Shown here: piece after piece, positions 28,914 through 38,814 of the stretch
Layout of the letters: every line of letters starts with the position of its first letter
How positions within the stretch are numbered: position 1 is the stretch's first letter
DNA from: an uncultured Pelagibacteraceae bacterium
GTDB lineage: Bacteria; Pseudomonadota; Alphaproteobacteria; Pelagibacterales; Pelagibacteraceae
Direction: 5' to 3'
Assembly (NCBI GenBank): GCA_902624495.1
Contig: CACNYH010000001.1
Span: forward strand, 62,001-126,000
Length of the DNA: 64,000 bases
Translations under genes and position numbers: made by a program
Notes under the pieces: generated by a model
Told to the model about the DNA's origin: nothing
Databases searched by the model: none
Seen by the model: only the letters and a program-made list of their open reading frames with translations

Positions 28914-30063
28914 GTATTGAATTAATCTCTTTGTTTGAAAATGGCTCCGGCTTTTTACATTTTATAGAAATTTTTTGTTTTTTGCTATTTTTTGCAGACA
29001 AATGAATTGCTTCTATAATATTTAAAACGTGAAGAGATAAATTTCCGTTACATCTATGTGTTTTCTTATTTTGAATTGAATATATCATCTCCGATAATCC
29101 AACACCTCTATAATTTGCGTTAGTAGGAGACTCATTTGCTCTAGAACTTTGGGTTCTTATATTAATTTTTCCCAATGACATTTTGTTTGTTTGATGATTC
29201 TTCCATGTGCTACCTAATTTTTTACTGATTAAAACCGATCCGCCAAACATATTTGGGTCTGGAACTATCATAGAACCGTTGTCTCCGTAAAGTTCTATGT
29301 GGTTTCTTAGATGAGAAATAACATCAAAAGATAAAGTTAATCTAATTATTGTCCCATTATGAAATTTTAAAGTAGAAAAGTAAGTTGTGGGACACTCCAC
29401 TTTAAATTTTTTACCCCTTTTTGGTCCTATACCGATAGTTCGTTTGTTTACCCCTTTTGAGCTTATACTTGTTACTTCTTTAGCTGGACCTAATAAATTT
29501 ACTAAAGCTGTTAAATAATATGGACCCATGTCTATAACTGGTCCTCCTCCTTTTTTAGCAAACCAAGGCTCTGGGTTAGGATGATAGGATTGTATACCTG
29601 GATAGGCAAATATTCCTGTACCAAACTTCACTTTACCTATTACTTTTTTGTCTAAAAGTTCTCTTGCTTTTTGATTGCCTCCACCTAAAAAAGTATCAGG
29701 AGCATTTCCTATGAAAAGTTTTTTTCTTTTTGCTATTTTTATAAGTTCTTTCCCATCTTTGAATGAAACCGCCAATGGTTTTTCAGAATAAACGTGTTTA
29801 CCATTAAGTAATGATTTTTTAGCTATTAAATAATGTGCATTAGGTATTGTTAAGTTTAGAATAACTTGAATTTCTTTATCTTTAAGTAATTCATTAACCG
29901 ATGCTGAACTTATCTTATAAGTTTTAGCACACTTTTGAGCTGCAAATTTGTTAATATCAGCACATTTAATTATCTTAAAATTATTGAAATATTTATGCGC
30001 CCTAAAATAAGTTTCAGCTATATGACCGCAGCCAATTAGACCGACTTTATAAACCTTTCCCAT
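28906..30063 (-). CDS. Gfo/Idh/MocA family oxidoreductase
   Basis: GLIGCGHIAETYFRAHKYF, YSEKPLAVSF, GGGPVIDMGPYYLTALVNLLGPAKEV. Confidence 0.9.
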   Translation of the reverse strand: MGKVYKVGLIGCGHIAETYFRAHKYFNNFKIIKCADINKFAAQKCAKTYKISSASVNELLKDKEIQVILNLTIPNAHYLIAKKSLLNGKHVYSEKPLAVSFKDGKELIKIAKRKKLFIGNAPDTFLGGGNQKARELLDKKVIGKVKFGTGIFAYPGIQSYHPNPEPWFAKKGGGPVIDMGPYYLTALVNLLGPAKEVTSISSKGVNKRTIGIGPKRGKKFKVECPTTYFSTLKFHNGTIIRLTLSFDVISHLRNHIELYGDNGSMIVPDPNMFGGSVLISKKLGSTWKNHQTNKMSLGKINIRTQSSRANESPTNANYRGVGLSEMIYSIQNKKTHRCNGNLSLHVLNIIEAIHLSAKNSKKQKISIKCKKPEPFSNKEINSILK

Positions 30064-30071
30064 TTAAAAGT

Positions 30072-31916
30072 TTATACACCTTTTCTCTGTTTTTTCTTCC
30101 CTTCTAGGTGTTCTTTTAGGGCTCTTTCATTTTCCTTAGTCGTTGGTATTGAAAGAGTAGGGCTTTCCCAGTAAGCAGAACCCTCTAGCCATTGATATCC
30201 ATCAGTATGAATACTTATAACATAAGTTTTCTTGGATTTTTTTGCTCTTTTAAAGGCTTCTTCTAGTTCAGATATTGAGTTCACTTGTTCTCCCTCTGCG
30301 CCCATACTTTTTGCATGCGATGCGAAGTCAACTGGAACAAGATTAGGAGTTTTAGAACTTTTTAACAAACAATTAAATTCTTTACCTCCCTTATACAATT
30401 GCAGTCTATTAATAACTGCATGACCACCGTTATCGCAAACTATTATAATCAATTTATTATTAGTAATTACCGAGCTGTAAATATCTGAATTGTAAAGCAA
30501 ATATGACCCATCTCCAACGAATGCTATAACATCTTTATCAGGGTTTGCCATTTTAATCCCCAGAGCTCCTGAAATTTCATAACTCATACAACTAAAACCC
30601 CATTCAGTTTCATGAGTATTTAATTCTCTAGGTCGCCAAACTTGTACGACTTCTCCTACCAAACCGCCTGCCGCAGTAACAGCTATATCTGATGGATCAG
30701 AATTTCTATAAATTGCACCAACTGCATGCGCATAACTAGGTAATTTTTGATTAGTAGGACCGCTTTCTTTGTCTACATATTCATTCCAATTTTTTAATTC
30801 TGATTGTGCTTTTTTATACCAACTATCCTCTGCTTTCCAACTTCCTAGAACTAAAGATAATTCAGACAATGAAACCTTAGCATCACCAACTACAGCTTGT
30901 GCCATATGTTTATTTGCATCAAATCTAGCTGCATTAATAGATACAAGTTTGAAATTTGGATTTTCGAAATTTGCCCAAGATCCTGTAGTAAAATCTGCTA
31001 GCTTAGTACCTATTGCTATAGCTAAATCTGTTTTCTTTGCCATGTTATTTGCAGCTTTACCGCCAAGGCCACCTATTGGTCCTAAAAAGTGAGAATGATC
31101 TCTTTTCATAGTAGAATAACCCATGACGGTTTGTGTTACTGGTATATTATGTTTTTTTGCAAATTCAGATAATTCATCCATTGCATCAGAGTAAAATACT
31201 CCTCCTCCTGAAATTATTATGGGATTTTTAGAGGTTTTAATTGCCTCAGCTGCTTTTTTTATTTGATAATCATCTGGACGTGGACGCCTAATCGAATGAA
31301 CTCTTTCTTTAAAAAATTCTTCAGGGTAATCGAATACTTCGCCTTGGACATCTTGACTTAAAGAGATACATGCGGGGCCACAATCGGCAGGATCAAGCAT
31401 AACTTCAATTGCCTGAGGTAAAGTAGAAATTATTTGCTCAGGACGAGTAATTCTATCAAAGTATCTAACTACCGGTTTAAATCCATCATTTTGAGTAATC
31501 CCAGGATTATTAAAATGCTCAACCTGTTGTAAAACTGGATCCGGCATCCTATTAGCAAAAGTATCGCCAGGTAAAAATAAAATTGGAAGTCTATTACTCA
31601 TTGCAACAGCTGCTGCAGTAATCATATTTGTAGAACCAGGCCCAACTGAACTTGTTGCAATAAAGATTTGTTTTCTTCTTTTCGCTCTTGAATAAGCTAT
31701 TCCGGTAAGGGCCATATTTTGCTCATGATGACCTCTCCAAGTAGGAAGTTCTTTTTGATTTTCTTCAAGCGCTTGTCCTAAACATGCTACATTACCGTGT
31801 CCAAAAATTCCAAATGCACCTGGAAATAATGGCTCTTTCTTTCCGTCAATTAAAATTTTTTGTTTTGTAAGGAATTTGACGAGTGCATGAGCACAAGTAA
31901 GTTGAATGTTTTTCAT
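30072..31916 (-). CDS. iolD: 3D-(3,5/4)-trihydroxycyclohexane-1,2-dione acylhydrolase (ThDP-dependent)
   Basis: FGIFGHGNVACLGQALEE, RGHHEQNMALTGIAYSRAKRR, GDGSYLLYNSDIYSSVITN. Confidence 0.93.
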   Translation of the reverse strand: MKNIQLTCAHALVKFLTKQKILIDGKKEPLFPGAFGIFGHGNVACLGQALEENQKELPTWRGHHEQNMALTGIAYSRAKRRKQIFIATSSVGPGSTNMITAAAVAMSNRLPILFLPGDTFANRMPDPVLQQVEHFNNPGITQNDGFKPVVRYFDRITRPEQIISTLPQAIEVMLDPADCGPACISLSQDVQGEVFDYPEEFFKERVHSIRRPRPDDYQIKKAAEAIKTSKNPIIISGGGVFYSDAMDELSEFAKKHNIPVTQTVMGYSTMKRDHSHFLGPIGGLGGKAANNMAKKTDLAIAIGTKLADFTTGSWANFENPNFKLVSINAARFDANKHMAQAVVGDAKVSLSELSLVLGSWKAEDSWYKKAQSELKNWNEYVDKESGPTNQKLPSYAHAVGAIYRNSDPSDIAVTAAGGLVGEVVQVWRPRELNTHETEWGFSCMSYEISGALGIKMANPDKDVIAFVGDGSYLLYNSDIYSSVITNNKLIIIVCDNGGHAVINRLQLYKGGKEFNCLLKSSKTPNLVPVDFASHAKSMGAEGEQVNSISELEEAFKRAKKSKKTYVISIHTDGYQWLEGSAYWESPTLSIPTTKENERALKEHLEGKKKQRKGV

Positions 31917-31972
31917 AAATTCTTTATAAGATAGATAAATAACTTATTATATTCAATAAATTTATATAATTT

Positions 31973-33418
31973 ATGTACGAAAAATTCGGTCAATTTATCG
32001 ATGGTAAATGGCAACAATCATCTAGCGGAGAAACTTACGAAGTAATTAATCCAGCTACTGAGGAAGTTATAGGTAAAGCATCAAAGGCAAATAGTAAAGA
32101 TATTCAACGAGCGTTGAAGTCGGCTGAAAAAGGTTTAGAAATTTGGAAAAATACTTCCCCGTGGGAAAGATCAAAAGTTATTAGAAAAATTTCAGAGCTA
32201 ATGAGAAAAAAAGTGGATACATTATCAAAATGGCTTACATTAGAAGTTGGTAAACCTCTTACTGAAGGCGCAGGGGAAGTAGGAGGCGCAGCTGATATAT
32301 TTGAATGGAACTCTGAAGAAACAAAAAGAATTTTCGGTGAAATAAACCAAAGTCGTTTTCCAAATACAAAAATACACGTGATTTATCAACCAGTCGGCGT
32401 AGTCGCTGCGTTAGTTCCTTGGAATTTTCCGGTTATTTTAGCATCAAGAAAGATTTCAACTGCTTTAGCTGCTGGATGTTCAGTAATAGTAAAACCTGAT
32501 GTAATTACTCCAGGCAGTGTAATGGAAATAGTTGATATATGCAAAGAAGCCGGCGTTCCTCCTGGTGTGGTAAATTTATTATCTGGCGATCCAGCTGGAA
32601 TTTCATCTGAATTAATTCAATCTGATATAGTAAAAAAAATATCTATTACAGGATCAACAAGAGTAGGTAAGCTTATTCTCAAACAAGCTGCTGATAAAGT
32701 TCAAAGAGTCACAATGGAATTAAGCGGGCATTCTCCATTTATTGTCTTTGATGACGTTGATTTAAACAAAGTAACAGATATGGCTATAACAGCGAAATTT
32801 AGAAATAACGGACAAGTTTGTATATCTCCAAATAGATTTTATATACATGAGAAGAAAAAAGATGAGTTTGCTGACCTGATGGTAAAAAAAACAAAAAAAT
32901 TAAAAATAGGTAATGGCATGGACAAGGATACGATGCTTGGACCTTTATGTACAAAAGAGAGATTAGAAGGTGTTGAAAGATTAGTTGAAACAACTAAAAA
33001 GGAAGGTGGAAAAATTCTTTTAGGAGGAAAAAGAGCTGCTAATTTTAATAAAGGCTATTACTATGAACCAACTATTTTTGATAATATTAAAGATGATTTC
33101 ACAGTGATGAAAGAAGAGCCTTTCGGGCCAATAGTTCCAATTCTCAGTTTTAAAGATTTTGATGAAGTCATGATAAGAGCTAATGATAATGATCTAGGCT
33201 TAGCAAGTTACGTTTATACAACTGATTTAAAAAAAGCAAATCAAGCTTCTGACAAATTAGAAACCGGATGTGTAGCAGTAAATACACCAGTTGTAGCAGT
33301 TGCTGAGGCGCCGTTTGGAGGAATTAAACAAACTGGTTATGGAAGAGAGGGTGGATCAATGGCGATTAAAGATTATTTGAATATTAAGTACACTCACTTT
33401 GGTATTTCATACGAATGA
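31973..33418 (+). CDS. NAD(P)-dependent aldehyde dehydrogenase (succinate-semialdehyde dehydrogenase-like)
   Basis: VPWNFPVILASRK, MELSGHSPFIVFDDVD, NNGQVCISPNRF catalytic Cys, EEPFGPIVPI. Confidence 0.93.
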   Translation: MYEKFGQFIDGKWQQSSSGETYEVINPATEEVIGKASKANSKDIQRALKSAEKGLEIWKNTSPWERSKVIRKISELMRKKVDTLSKWLTLEVGKPLTEGAGEVGGAADIFEWNSEETKRIFGEINQSRFPNTKIHVIYQPVGVVAALVPWNFPVILASRKISTALAAGCSVIVKPDVITPGSVMEIVDICKEAGVPPGVVNLLSGDPAGISSELIQSDIVKKISITGSTRVGKLILKQAADKVQRVTMELSGHSPFIVFDDVDLNKVTDMAITAKFRNNGQVCISPNRFYIHEKKKDEFADLMVKKTKKLKIGNGMDKDTMLGPLCTKERLEGVERLVETTKKEGGKILLGGKRAANFNKGYYYEPTIFDNIKDDFTVMKEEPFGPIVPILSFKDFDEVMIRANDNDLGLASYVYTTDLKKANQASDKLETGCVAVNTPVVAVAEAPFGGIKQTGYGREGGSMAIKDYLNIKYTHFGISYE

Positions 33419-34206
33419 GGAAAAATAAATTAAAAGAAATTTTCAAATCAGGAAAACATGCAATTAATGGTTGGCTCCAAATTCCAAATTCGTTCACTGC
33501 TGAATTAATGGCAAATCAAAATTGGGACTCCTTAACTTTAGATATGCAACATGGTGTAATTGATTATCCTAATGCTGTAGGAATGCTTCAGGCAATTTCT
33601 ACAACTCAGGTTGTTCCTATGGCTAGAGTCAATTGGAACGAACCAGGGCAAATTATGAAAATACTAGATGCTGGTGCTTATGGAATAATATGTCCAATGG
33701 TAAGCAACAAAAAGGAGGCAGAGAATTTTGTAAATGCATGTATGTATCCACCTAATGGTTATAGAAGCTATGGGCCTATAAGAGGATTAGTTTATGGAGG
33801 ACCTGACTATGCTGATGAAGCTAATAATGAAATATTGAAATTCGCTATGATTGAAACAAAAGAGTCGCTAGAAAACTTAGATGAAATTATGAAAACACCA
33901 GGCTTAGATGGAATTTATATCGGACCTGCTGATTTAAGTTTGGCTATAGGGCAAAAACCTAGTTTTGATAAGCCAGAAGGAGATCCTGTTTATGAAGTAA
34001 TAATGAAAATTTTAGAACATGCTAAAAAAAATGAGATAATTGCTGGTATACAAAATGGACAACCAGAATACGCTGCAAAAATGATCAAAAAAGGTTTTCA
34101 ACTAGTTACAATAGGATCTGATCAAAGATATATGACAGCAGCTTCCAAATCAGCTTTAAGCAAACTAAAAAAAGATCAAATTAAGGACTCAGGAAAAGGG
34201 TATTAA
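33415..34206 (+). CDS. HpcH/HpaI family aldolase
   Basis: SLTLDMQHGVIDY, MARVNWNEPGQIMKILDAGAYGIICPMV, GPADLSLAIG. Confidence 0.92.
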   Translation: MRKNKLKEIFKSGKHAINGWLQIPNSFTAELMANQNWDSLTLDMQHGVIDYPNAVGMLQAISTTQVVPMARVNWNEPGQIMKILDAGAYGIICPMVSNKKEAENFVNACMYPPNGYRSYGPIRGLVYGGPDYADEANNEILKFAMIETKESLENLDEIMKTPGLDGIYIGPADLSLAIGQKPSFDKPEGDPVYEVIMKILEHAKKNEIIAGIQNGQPEYAAKMIKKGFQLVTIGSDQRYMTAASKSALSKLKKDQIKDSGKGY

Positions 34207-34212
34207 TTTTTA

Positions 34213-34461
34213 ATGAATTTCTTTGTTTATATGCTCAAATCTTTGGGCAAAAATCCCGTAACATATGTTGGTTACACAAATGATTTAAAAAAAAGAATCA
34301 ATCTCCATAATAATAATAAAGGAGCAAAATTTACCAGAGGACGTAAATGGAAACTCATTTATAAGGAAAAACTTAATTCAAAAAAAGAGGCAATTTCTAG
34401 AGAATATTATATAAAGAAAAATAGAGTATTAAGAAATAAAATTAAGGAAACAGTTAAGTGA
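34213..34461 (+). CDS. GIY-YIG nuclease superfamily protein
   Basis: FVYMLKSLG...TYVGYTNDLKKRINLHNNNKGAKFTRGRKWKLIYKE. Confidence 0.92.
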   Translation: MNFFVYMLKSLGKNPVTYVGYTNDLKKRINLHNNNKGAKFTRGRKWKLIYKEKLNSKKEAISREYYIKKNRVLRNKIKETVK

Positions 34462-36587
34462 AAATAGCAATTTTATTACCCTATAAAGAAAATTTTTCAC
34501 CTCAGTACCCTGGTGCCGTCTCTTTATTTGTAAACGAGACATCAAAAATTAGCAAATATAAAAAAAAAATTGTTGTATTTGGTTCTACAGATTTTAAACA
34601 AAAATTTAAACTCAAATATATTAATATAGATATTAGAAAAAATCCCTTTGAAAGCCAAACAAAACATTATGTGAACGAATTTATTAAATTACAAAATTCA
34701 CAAAACTTTTCAATCATAGAAATCCATAATAGACCAAGTTACATAAACATATTATCAAAAAAAATTAAAAATAAAGTTTTTTCTTTGTATTTTCACAATG
34801 ACCCTTTATCTATGAACGGTTCAAAAACTGTTAAAGATAGAAAGTTGTTATTAAAATCTTGTTATAAAATAATATTTAACAGTAATTGGTCAAAAAAAAG
34901 ATTTTTAGAAGGTCTAGAAAATAAATTTGTTAATAGCAATAAGTTGGTTGTTTTCTTTCAGTCAGCAAAAAGAAATAATTTGAAAGTAATAAAGAATAAA
35001 AAAAATTGGATAACCTTTGTAGGAAAATTGAATAAGGCAAAAGGGTACGATGTATTTGCTAAAGTAATCATAAAAATACTTAAAAGATTTCCTAATTGGA
35101 AGGCTAAGATAATCGGAGACGAAAAGAGAGAGAAAATAGATGTAAATCATAAGAATGCCGATATTTTAGGATTTTTAAATCACAATAAAGTTCTTAAAAT
35201 TTTTGAACAAACAAGTATAGCTGTAGCTTGTTCAAGATGGGAGGAGCCTTTTGGAAGAACAAGTTTAGAAGCTTCAGCAAATGGGTGTGCTGTAATTATA
35301 ACAAATAAGGGTGGTCTGCCTGAAACTGTTACAAATGCTAAAATAATGAAAACTCTTACAGCTAAAAGTTTAGAAAAAAATATAATTCAATTAATAAAAG
35401 AAAAAAATTTAAGATTGAATCTTCAAAAACTTTCTATAGAAAATTTTTATTTAACACATAAATTTGTAACTGAAAAAATTGATTTATACAGATCTGAAAA
35501 ATTTAAAACTTTAAATCTTTTTTCTACAAAAAAAAATAGAAGCAACCTAAGAATTCTTCACATAACTAATTTTAACGAAAGACTAGATGGCAGGCTTTTT
35601 TTTAATACTGGAAGAAGAATAAACAATGGTTTTATTAGACAAGGTCACAGTGTTTTGGGTTTTAGCGATAGAGATATTCAAAAATATTACAAGTCTATTA
35701 CAGATTTCAAGGGGGCCAAAACTTTAAATGATAAACTAAAAAAGACCTGCTACAACTATAAGCCTGATTTAATAATACTCGGTCATGCAGATCTTATTTC
35801 TTCTGATCAAATAGCAGAACTAAGAGAAGACTATCCAAATACAAGATTTGGTCAGTGGTTTCTTGACCCTTTAAATAAAAAGGGGCCTGACTTTGAGAGA
35901 AATAAGAAAAGAATACTTGATAAAATTAAATTTGTTGATGCATCATTTCTCACAACAAGTCCGGATGTTCTTAATTTTTTAAATCCGGAAAATTGTTTTT
36001 TTATACCTAATCCGTCAGATAAATCTTTTGAAATTTTAAATAATTTTAATAGATCTTGTAATGTCGATGTTTTTTTTGCATTAAGTCATGGCGTTCACAG
36101 AGGTGTATTAAAATCTGGTAAAACAGATGATAGAATAAGTTTTTTGAGAGATTTAACAAATAAAACTCCAGATGTAAAATTTGATCTTTATGGAATAGAC
36201 AAGGTTCAGCCAATTTGGGCTGATCATTATTTTAAAACGATATCAAACGCTAAAATGGGTTTAAATTTAAGTAGGGGTGAAGCAATTAAATACTATAGTA
36301 GTGATAGAATTACTCAAATAGTAGGTAACGGTTTGGTGTGCTTAATTGATGAAAAAACTAAATATCAAAATTTTTTTAATGAAAATGAGATGGTTTTTTA
36401 CAGGAATACGAATGATTTATCAGAAAAAATTTTAAAAATATCCTCAGATGATAAACTCAGAAAAAAAATTGCTAAAAATGGTAAAATAAAATACATGAAA
36501 TTTTTTAATTCTGACCTTGTATCTAAATATATTATAGATAAAACTTTAGATATAAAATCAAAAGATAAATATTTATGGCAAAAATAA
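34458..36587 (+). CDS. Two-domain glycosyltransferase (GT4-like N-terminal plus CgeB/GT1-like C-terminal)
   Basis: N half: RWEEPFGRTSLEASANGCAVIITNKGGLPET; C half: second GT-like domain with YYSSDRITQIVGNGLVCLID. Confidence 0.8.
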   Translation: MKIAILLPYKENFSPQYPGAVSLFVNETSKISKYKKKIVVFGSTDFKQKFKLKYINIDIRKNPFESQTKHYVNEFIKLQNSQNFSIIEIHNRPSYINILSKKIKNKVFSLYFHNDPLSMNGSKTVKDRKLLLKSCYKIIFNSNWSKKRFLEGLENKFVNSNKLVVFFQSAKRNNLKVIKNKKNWITFVGKLNKAKGYDVFAKVIIKILKRFPNWKAKIIGDEKREKIDVNHKNADILGFLNHNKVLKIFEQTSIAVACSRWEEPFGRTSLEASANGCAVIITNKGGLPETVTNAKIMKTLTAKSLEKNIIQLIKEKNLRLNLQKLSIENFYLTHKFVTEKIDLYRSEKFKTLNLFSTKKNRSNLRILHITNFNERLDGRLFFNTGRRINNGFIRQGHSVLGFSDRDIQKYYKSITDFKGAKTLNDKLKKTCYNYKPDLIILGHADLISSDQIAELREDYPNTRFGQWFLDPLNKKGPDFERNKKRILDKIKFVDASFLTTSPDVLNFLNPENCFFIPNPSDKSFEILNNFNRSCNVDVFFALSHGVHRGVLKSGKTDDRISFLRDLTNKTPDVKFDLYGIDKVQPIWADHYFKTISNAKMGLNLSRGEAIKYYSSDRITQIVGNGLVCLIDEKTKYQNFFNENEMVFYRNTNDLSEKILKISSDDKLRKKIAKNGKIKYMKFFNSDLVSKYIIDKTLDIKSKDKYLWQK

Positions 36588-37621
36588 AAAAAAAAGTTGC
36601 TTTAATTTTTGGAATTACGGGACAGGATGGGTCTTACTTAGCTGAATTACTATTAAAAAAAAATTATATTATTCATGGGGTTAAAAGAAGATCCTCAAGC
36701 GCTAACACTGAGAGAGTTGATCATATATTTGACAGCATAGATTTTAGTAATAAAAATTTTTTTATTCATTATGGTGATATATCAGATAGTACTAGTACAC
36801 TAAATATTATTAATAAGATAAAACCTGATGAGATATATAATTTAGCCGCACAAAGCCATGTGAGAGTTTCATTTGATATACCTGAATATACCGCGGACAT
36901 TACTGCTTTGGGATCGTTAAGAATATTAGAAGCTATTAGAATATTAAGATTAAATAAAACAAAGTACTACCAAGCTTCAAGTTCAGAAATGTATGGATTA
37001 GTAAAAAATAAAAAATCATTAAATGAAAAAACTCCTTTTCATCCAAGATCGGTTTACGGAATTTCAAAAGTTTTTGCATATAATACAACAGTTCATTACA
37101 GAGAAGCTTATGGGATTTTTGCTTCTAATGGAATATTATTTAATCATGAGTCTCCTCGAAGAGGTCCTACGTTTGTAACAAAAAAAATTGTTCAAGGTTT
37201 AGTAAGAGTCAAACAAGGCTTACAAAAAAAAGTAACATTAGGAAATCTTTATGCAATTAGAGACTGGGGGCACGCAAAAGATTATGCTGTTTCTATGTGG
37301 AAAATCTTACAATATAAAAAACCCGATGATTGGGTAATAGCAACGAATAAAGATAATACTGTGAAAAAATTTGTAGATACCGTAGCACGAAAACTAGATA
37401 TAAAATTATCTTGGAGAGGAAAAGGAATACAAGAAAAAGGTATTGATAAAAAAACAGGTAATGTGATTGTTGATGTAGATAAGAAATTTTTTAGACCAAC
37501 TGAAGTAGATTTTTTACGGGGAGATTTTTCTAAGGCGAGAAAGTATTTGAAATGGAAACCAGCAATCTCAACAAATGAACTAATAGATGATATGATTGAA
37601 GAAGAATTATCTGTTGACTAA
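36575..37621 (+). CDS. gmd: GDP-mannose 4,6-dehydratase
   Basis: IFGITGQDGSYLAELLLKKNYIIHGVKRRSSS; AAQSHVRVSFDIPEYTADI; NHESPRRGPTFVTKKI. Confidence 0.96.
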   Translation: MAKIKKKVALIFGITGQDGSYLAELLLKKNYIIHGVKRRSSSANTERVDHIFDSIDFSNKNFFIHYGDISDSTSTLNIINKIKPDEIYNLAAQSHVRVSFDIPEYTADITALGSLRILEAIRILRLNKTKYYQASSSEMYGLVKNKKSLNEKTPFHPRSVYGISKVFAYNTTVHYREAYGIFASNGILFNHESPRRGPTFVTKKIVQGLVRVKQGLQKKVTLGNLYAIRDWGHAKDYAVSMWKILQYKKPDDWVIATNKDNTVKKFVDTVARKLDIKLSWRGKGIQEKGIDKKTGNVIVDVDKKFFRPTEVDFLRGDFSKARKYLKWKPAISTNELIDDMIEEELSVD

Positions 37622-37626
37622 TTTTT

Positions 37627-38814
37627 ATGAAAAAATATTTTTATCCGTTAGTAGAAAATCCATATAGACCTAAAGATATAAATGAAGCTATTAAAGTTCT
37701 AAAATCTTCAAAAATTACATCAGGTCCTAAAACTTTAGAATTTCAAAGTAAATTTTCAAAAAAGATAAAAACTAATTATTCTCTTTTAGTAAATTCTGGA
37801 TCTTCAGCAAACTTATTAGCAATACAATGTCTTATAAATCCTTACAGAAAAAGAAGACTTAAACATGGAGATCAAATATTGATTCCTTCATTGTGTTGGT
37901 CAACATCTTTATGGCCTATAATTCAATCAGGTCTTAAACCTAAATTTGTTGACGTAGAAAAAGAAACATTGAACTTAGACCTGAATGATCTGAGAAAGAA
38001 AATTTCCAAAAATACAAAAGGGATTATGCTTGTTCATGTCCTTGGCAACAGCACTAATATGAATGATTTAATGAATATTATAAAAAAACATAATTTGATC
38101 TTGATCGAAGACACATGTGAGTCTTTAGGAACTACTTATAAGAATAAATATTTAGGCACGTTTGGTGAATTTTCATCATTTTCATTTTATTCTTCACATC
38201 AAATATCTTCAGGTGAGGGTGGAATGATATGTTGTAAAAATGAAGAAGATTTTGAAATTATTAAATCTTTGAGAGCACACGGCTGGTCAAGAGGTTTAAA
38301 GTATGAAAAAAAAATTGCCAAAAATAATAAACAATTAGATAAAAGATTTATTTTTTATAACTCTGGCTTTAATTTAAGGTCTACAGATATTTCTGCGAGT
38401 ATTGGACTCAGTCAGTTCAAAGATTTAGATAAGTTTATAAAAGTAAGAAGAGCAAACAGAAACTTAATAATTAAATCATTTCAAAAAAAAAAGATAAATA
38501 ATTTTTTTAATATAATAAAGGAAAATAAGTATGTTAAACCCTCTTGGTTTGGAATCCCAATTTTGATTTCTAAAAGTTTAAAAAGAAATAAGATTATTAA
38601 TAATCTTGAAAAAAAAGGAGTTGAGACCAGACCAATTATTAGTGGAAACTTTTTAAAACAACCGTCTATCAAAAAATATAAACTTAATAAAAACGTGAAA
38701 ATGAAAAATGCAGAATATATTAATCAAAAAGGTTTTTTCATTGGTTTGCCTACAAAACCATTAGGGAAAGCTACGATAGAAAAACTTGCTACGACATTTG
38801 AACAAAGCATCTAA
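37627..38814 (+). CDS. RfbH/ColD-like PLP enzyme of the DegT/DnrJ/EryC1 family (candidate NDP-4-keto-6-deoxyhexose 3-dehydratase)
   Basis: NSGSSANLLAIQ, WSTSLWPIIQSGLKPKFVDVEKETLNLD, FSFYSSHQISSGEGGM with His (codon 38197-38199) at the PLP-lysine position. Confidence 0.82.
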   Translation: MKKYFYPLVENPYRPKDINEAIKVLKSSKITSGPKTLEFQSKFSKKIKTNYSLLVNSGSSANLLAIQCLINPYRKRRLKHGDQILIPSLCWSTSLWPIIQSGLKPKFVDVEKETLNLDLNDLRKKISKNTKGIMLVHVLGNSTNMNDLMNIIKKHNLILIEDTCESLGTTYKNKYLGTFGEFSSFSFYSSHQISSGEGGMICCKNEEDFEIIKSLRAHGWSRGLKYEKKIAKNNKQLDKRFIFYNSGFNLRSTDISASIGLSQFKDLDKFIKVRRANRNLIIKSFQKKKINNFFNIIKENKYVKPSWFGIPILISKSLKRNKIINNLEKKGVETRPIISGNFLKQPSIKKYKLNKNVKMKNAEYINQKGFFIGLPTKPLGKATIEKLATTFEQSI

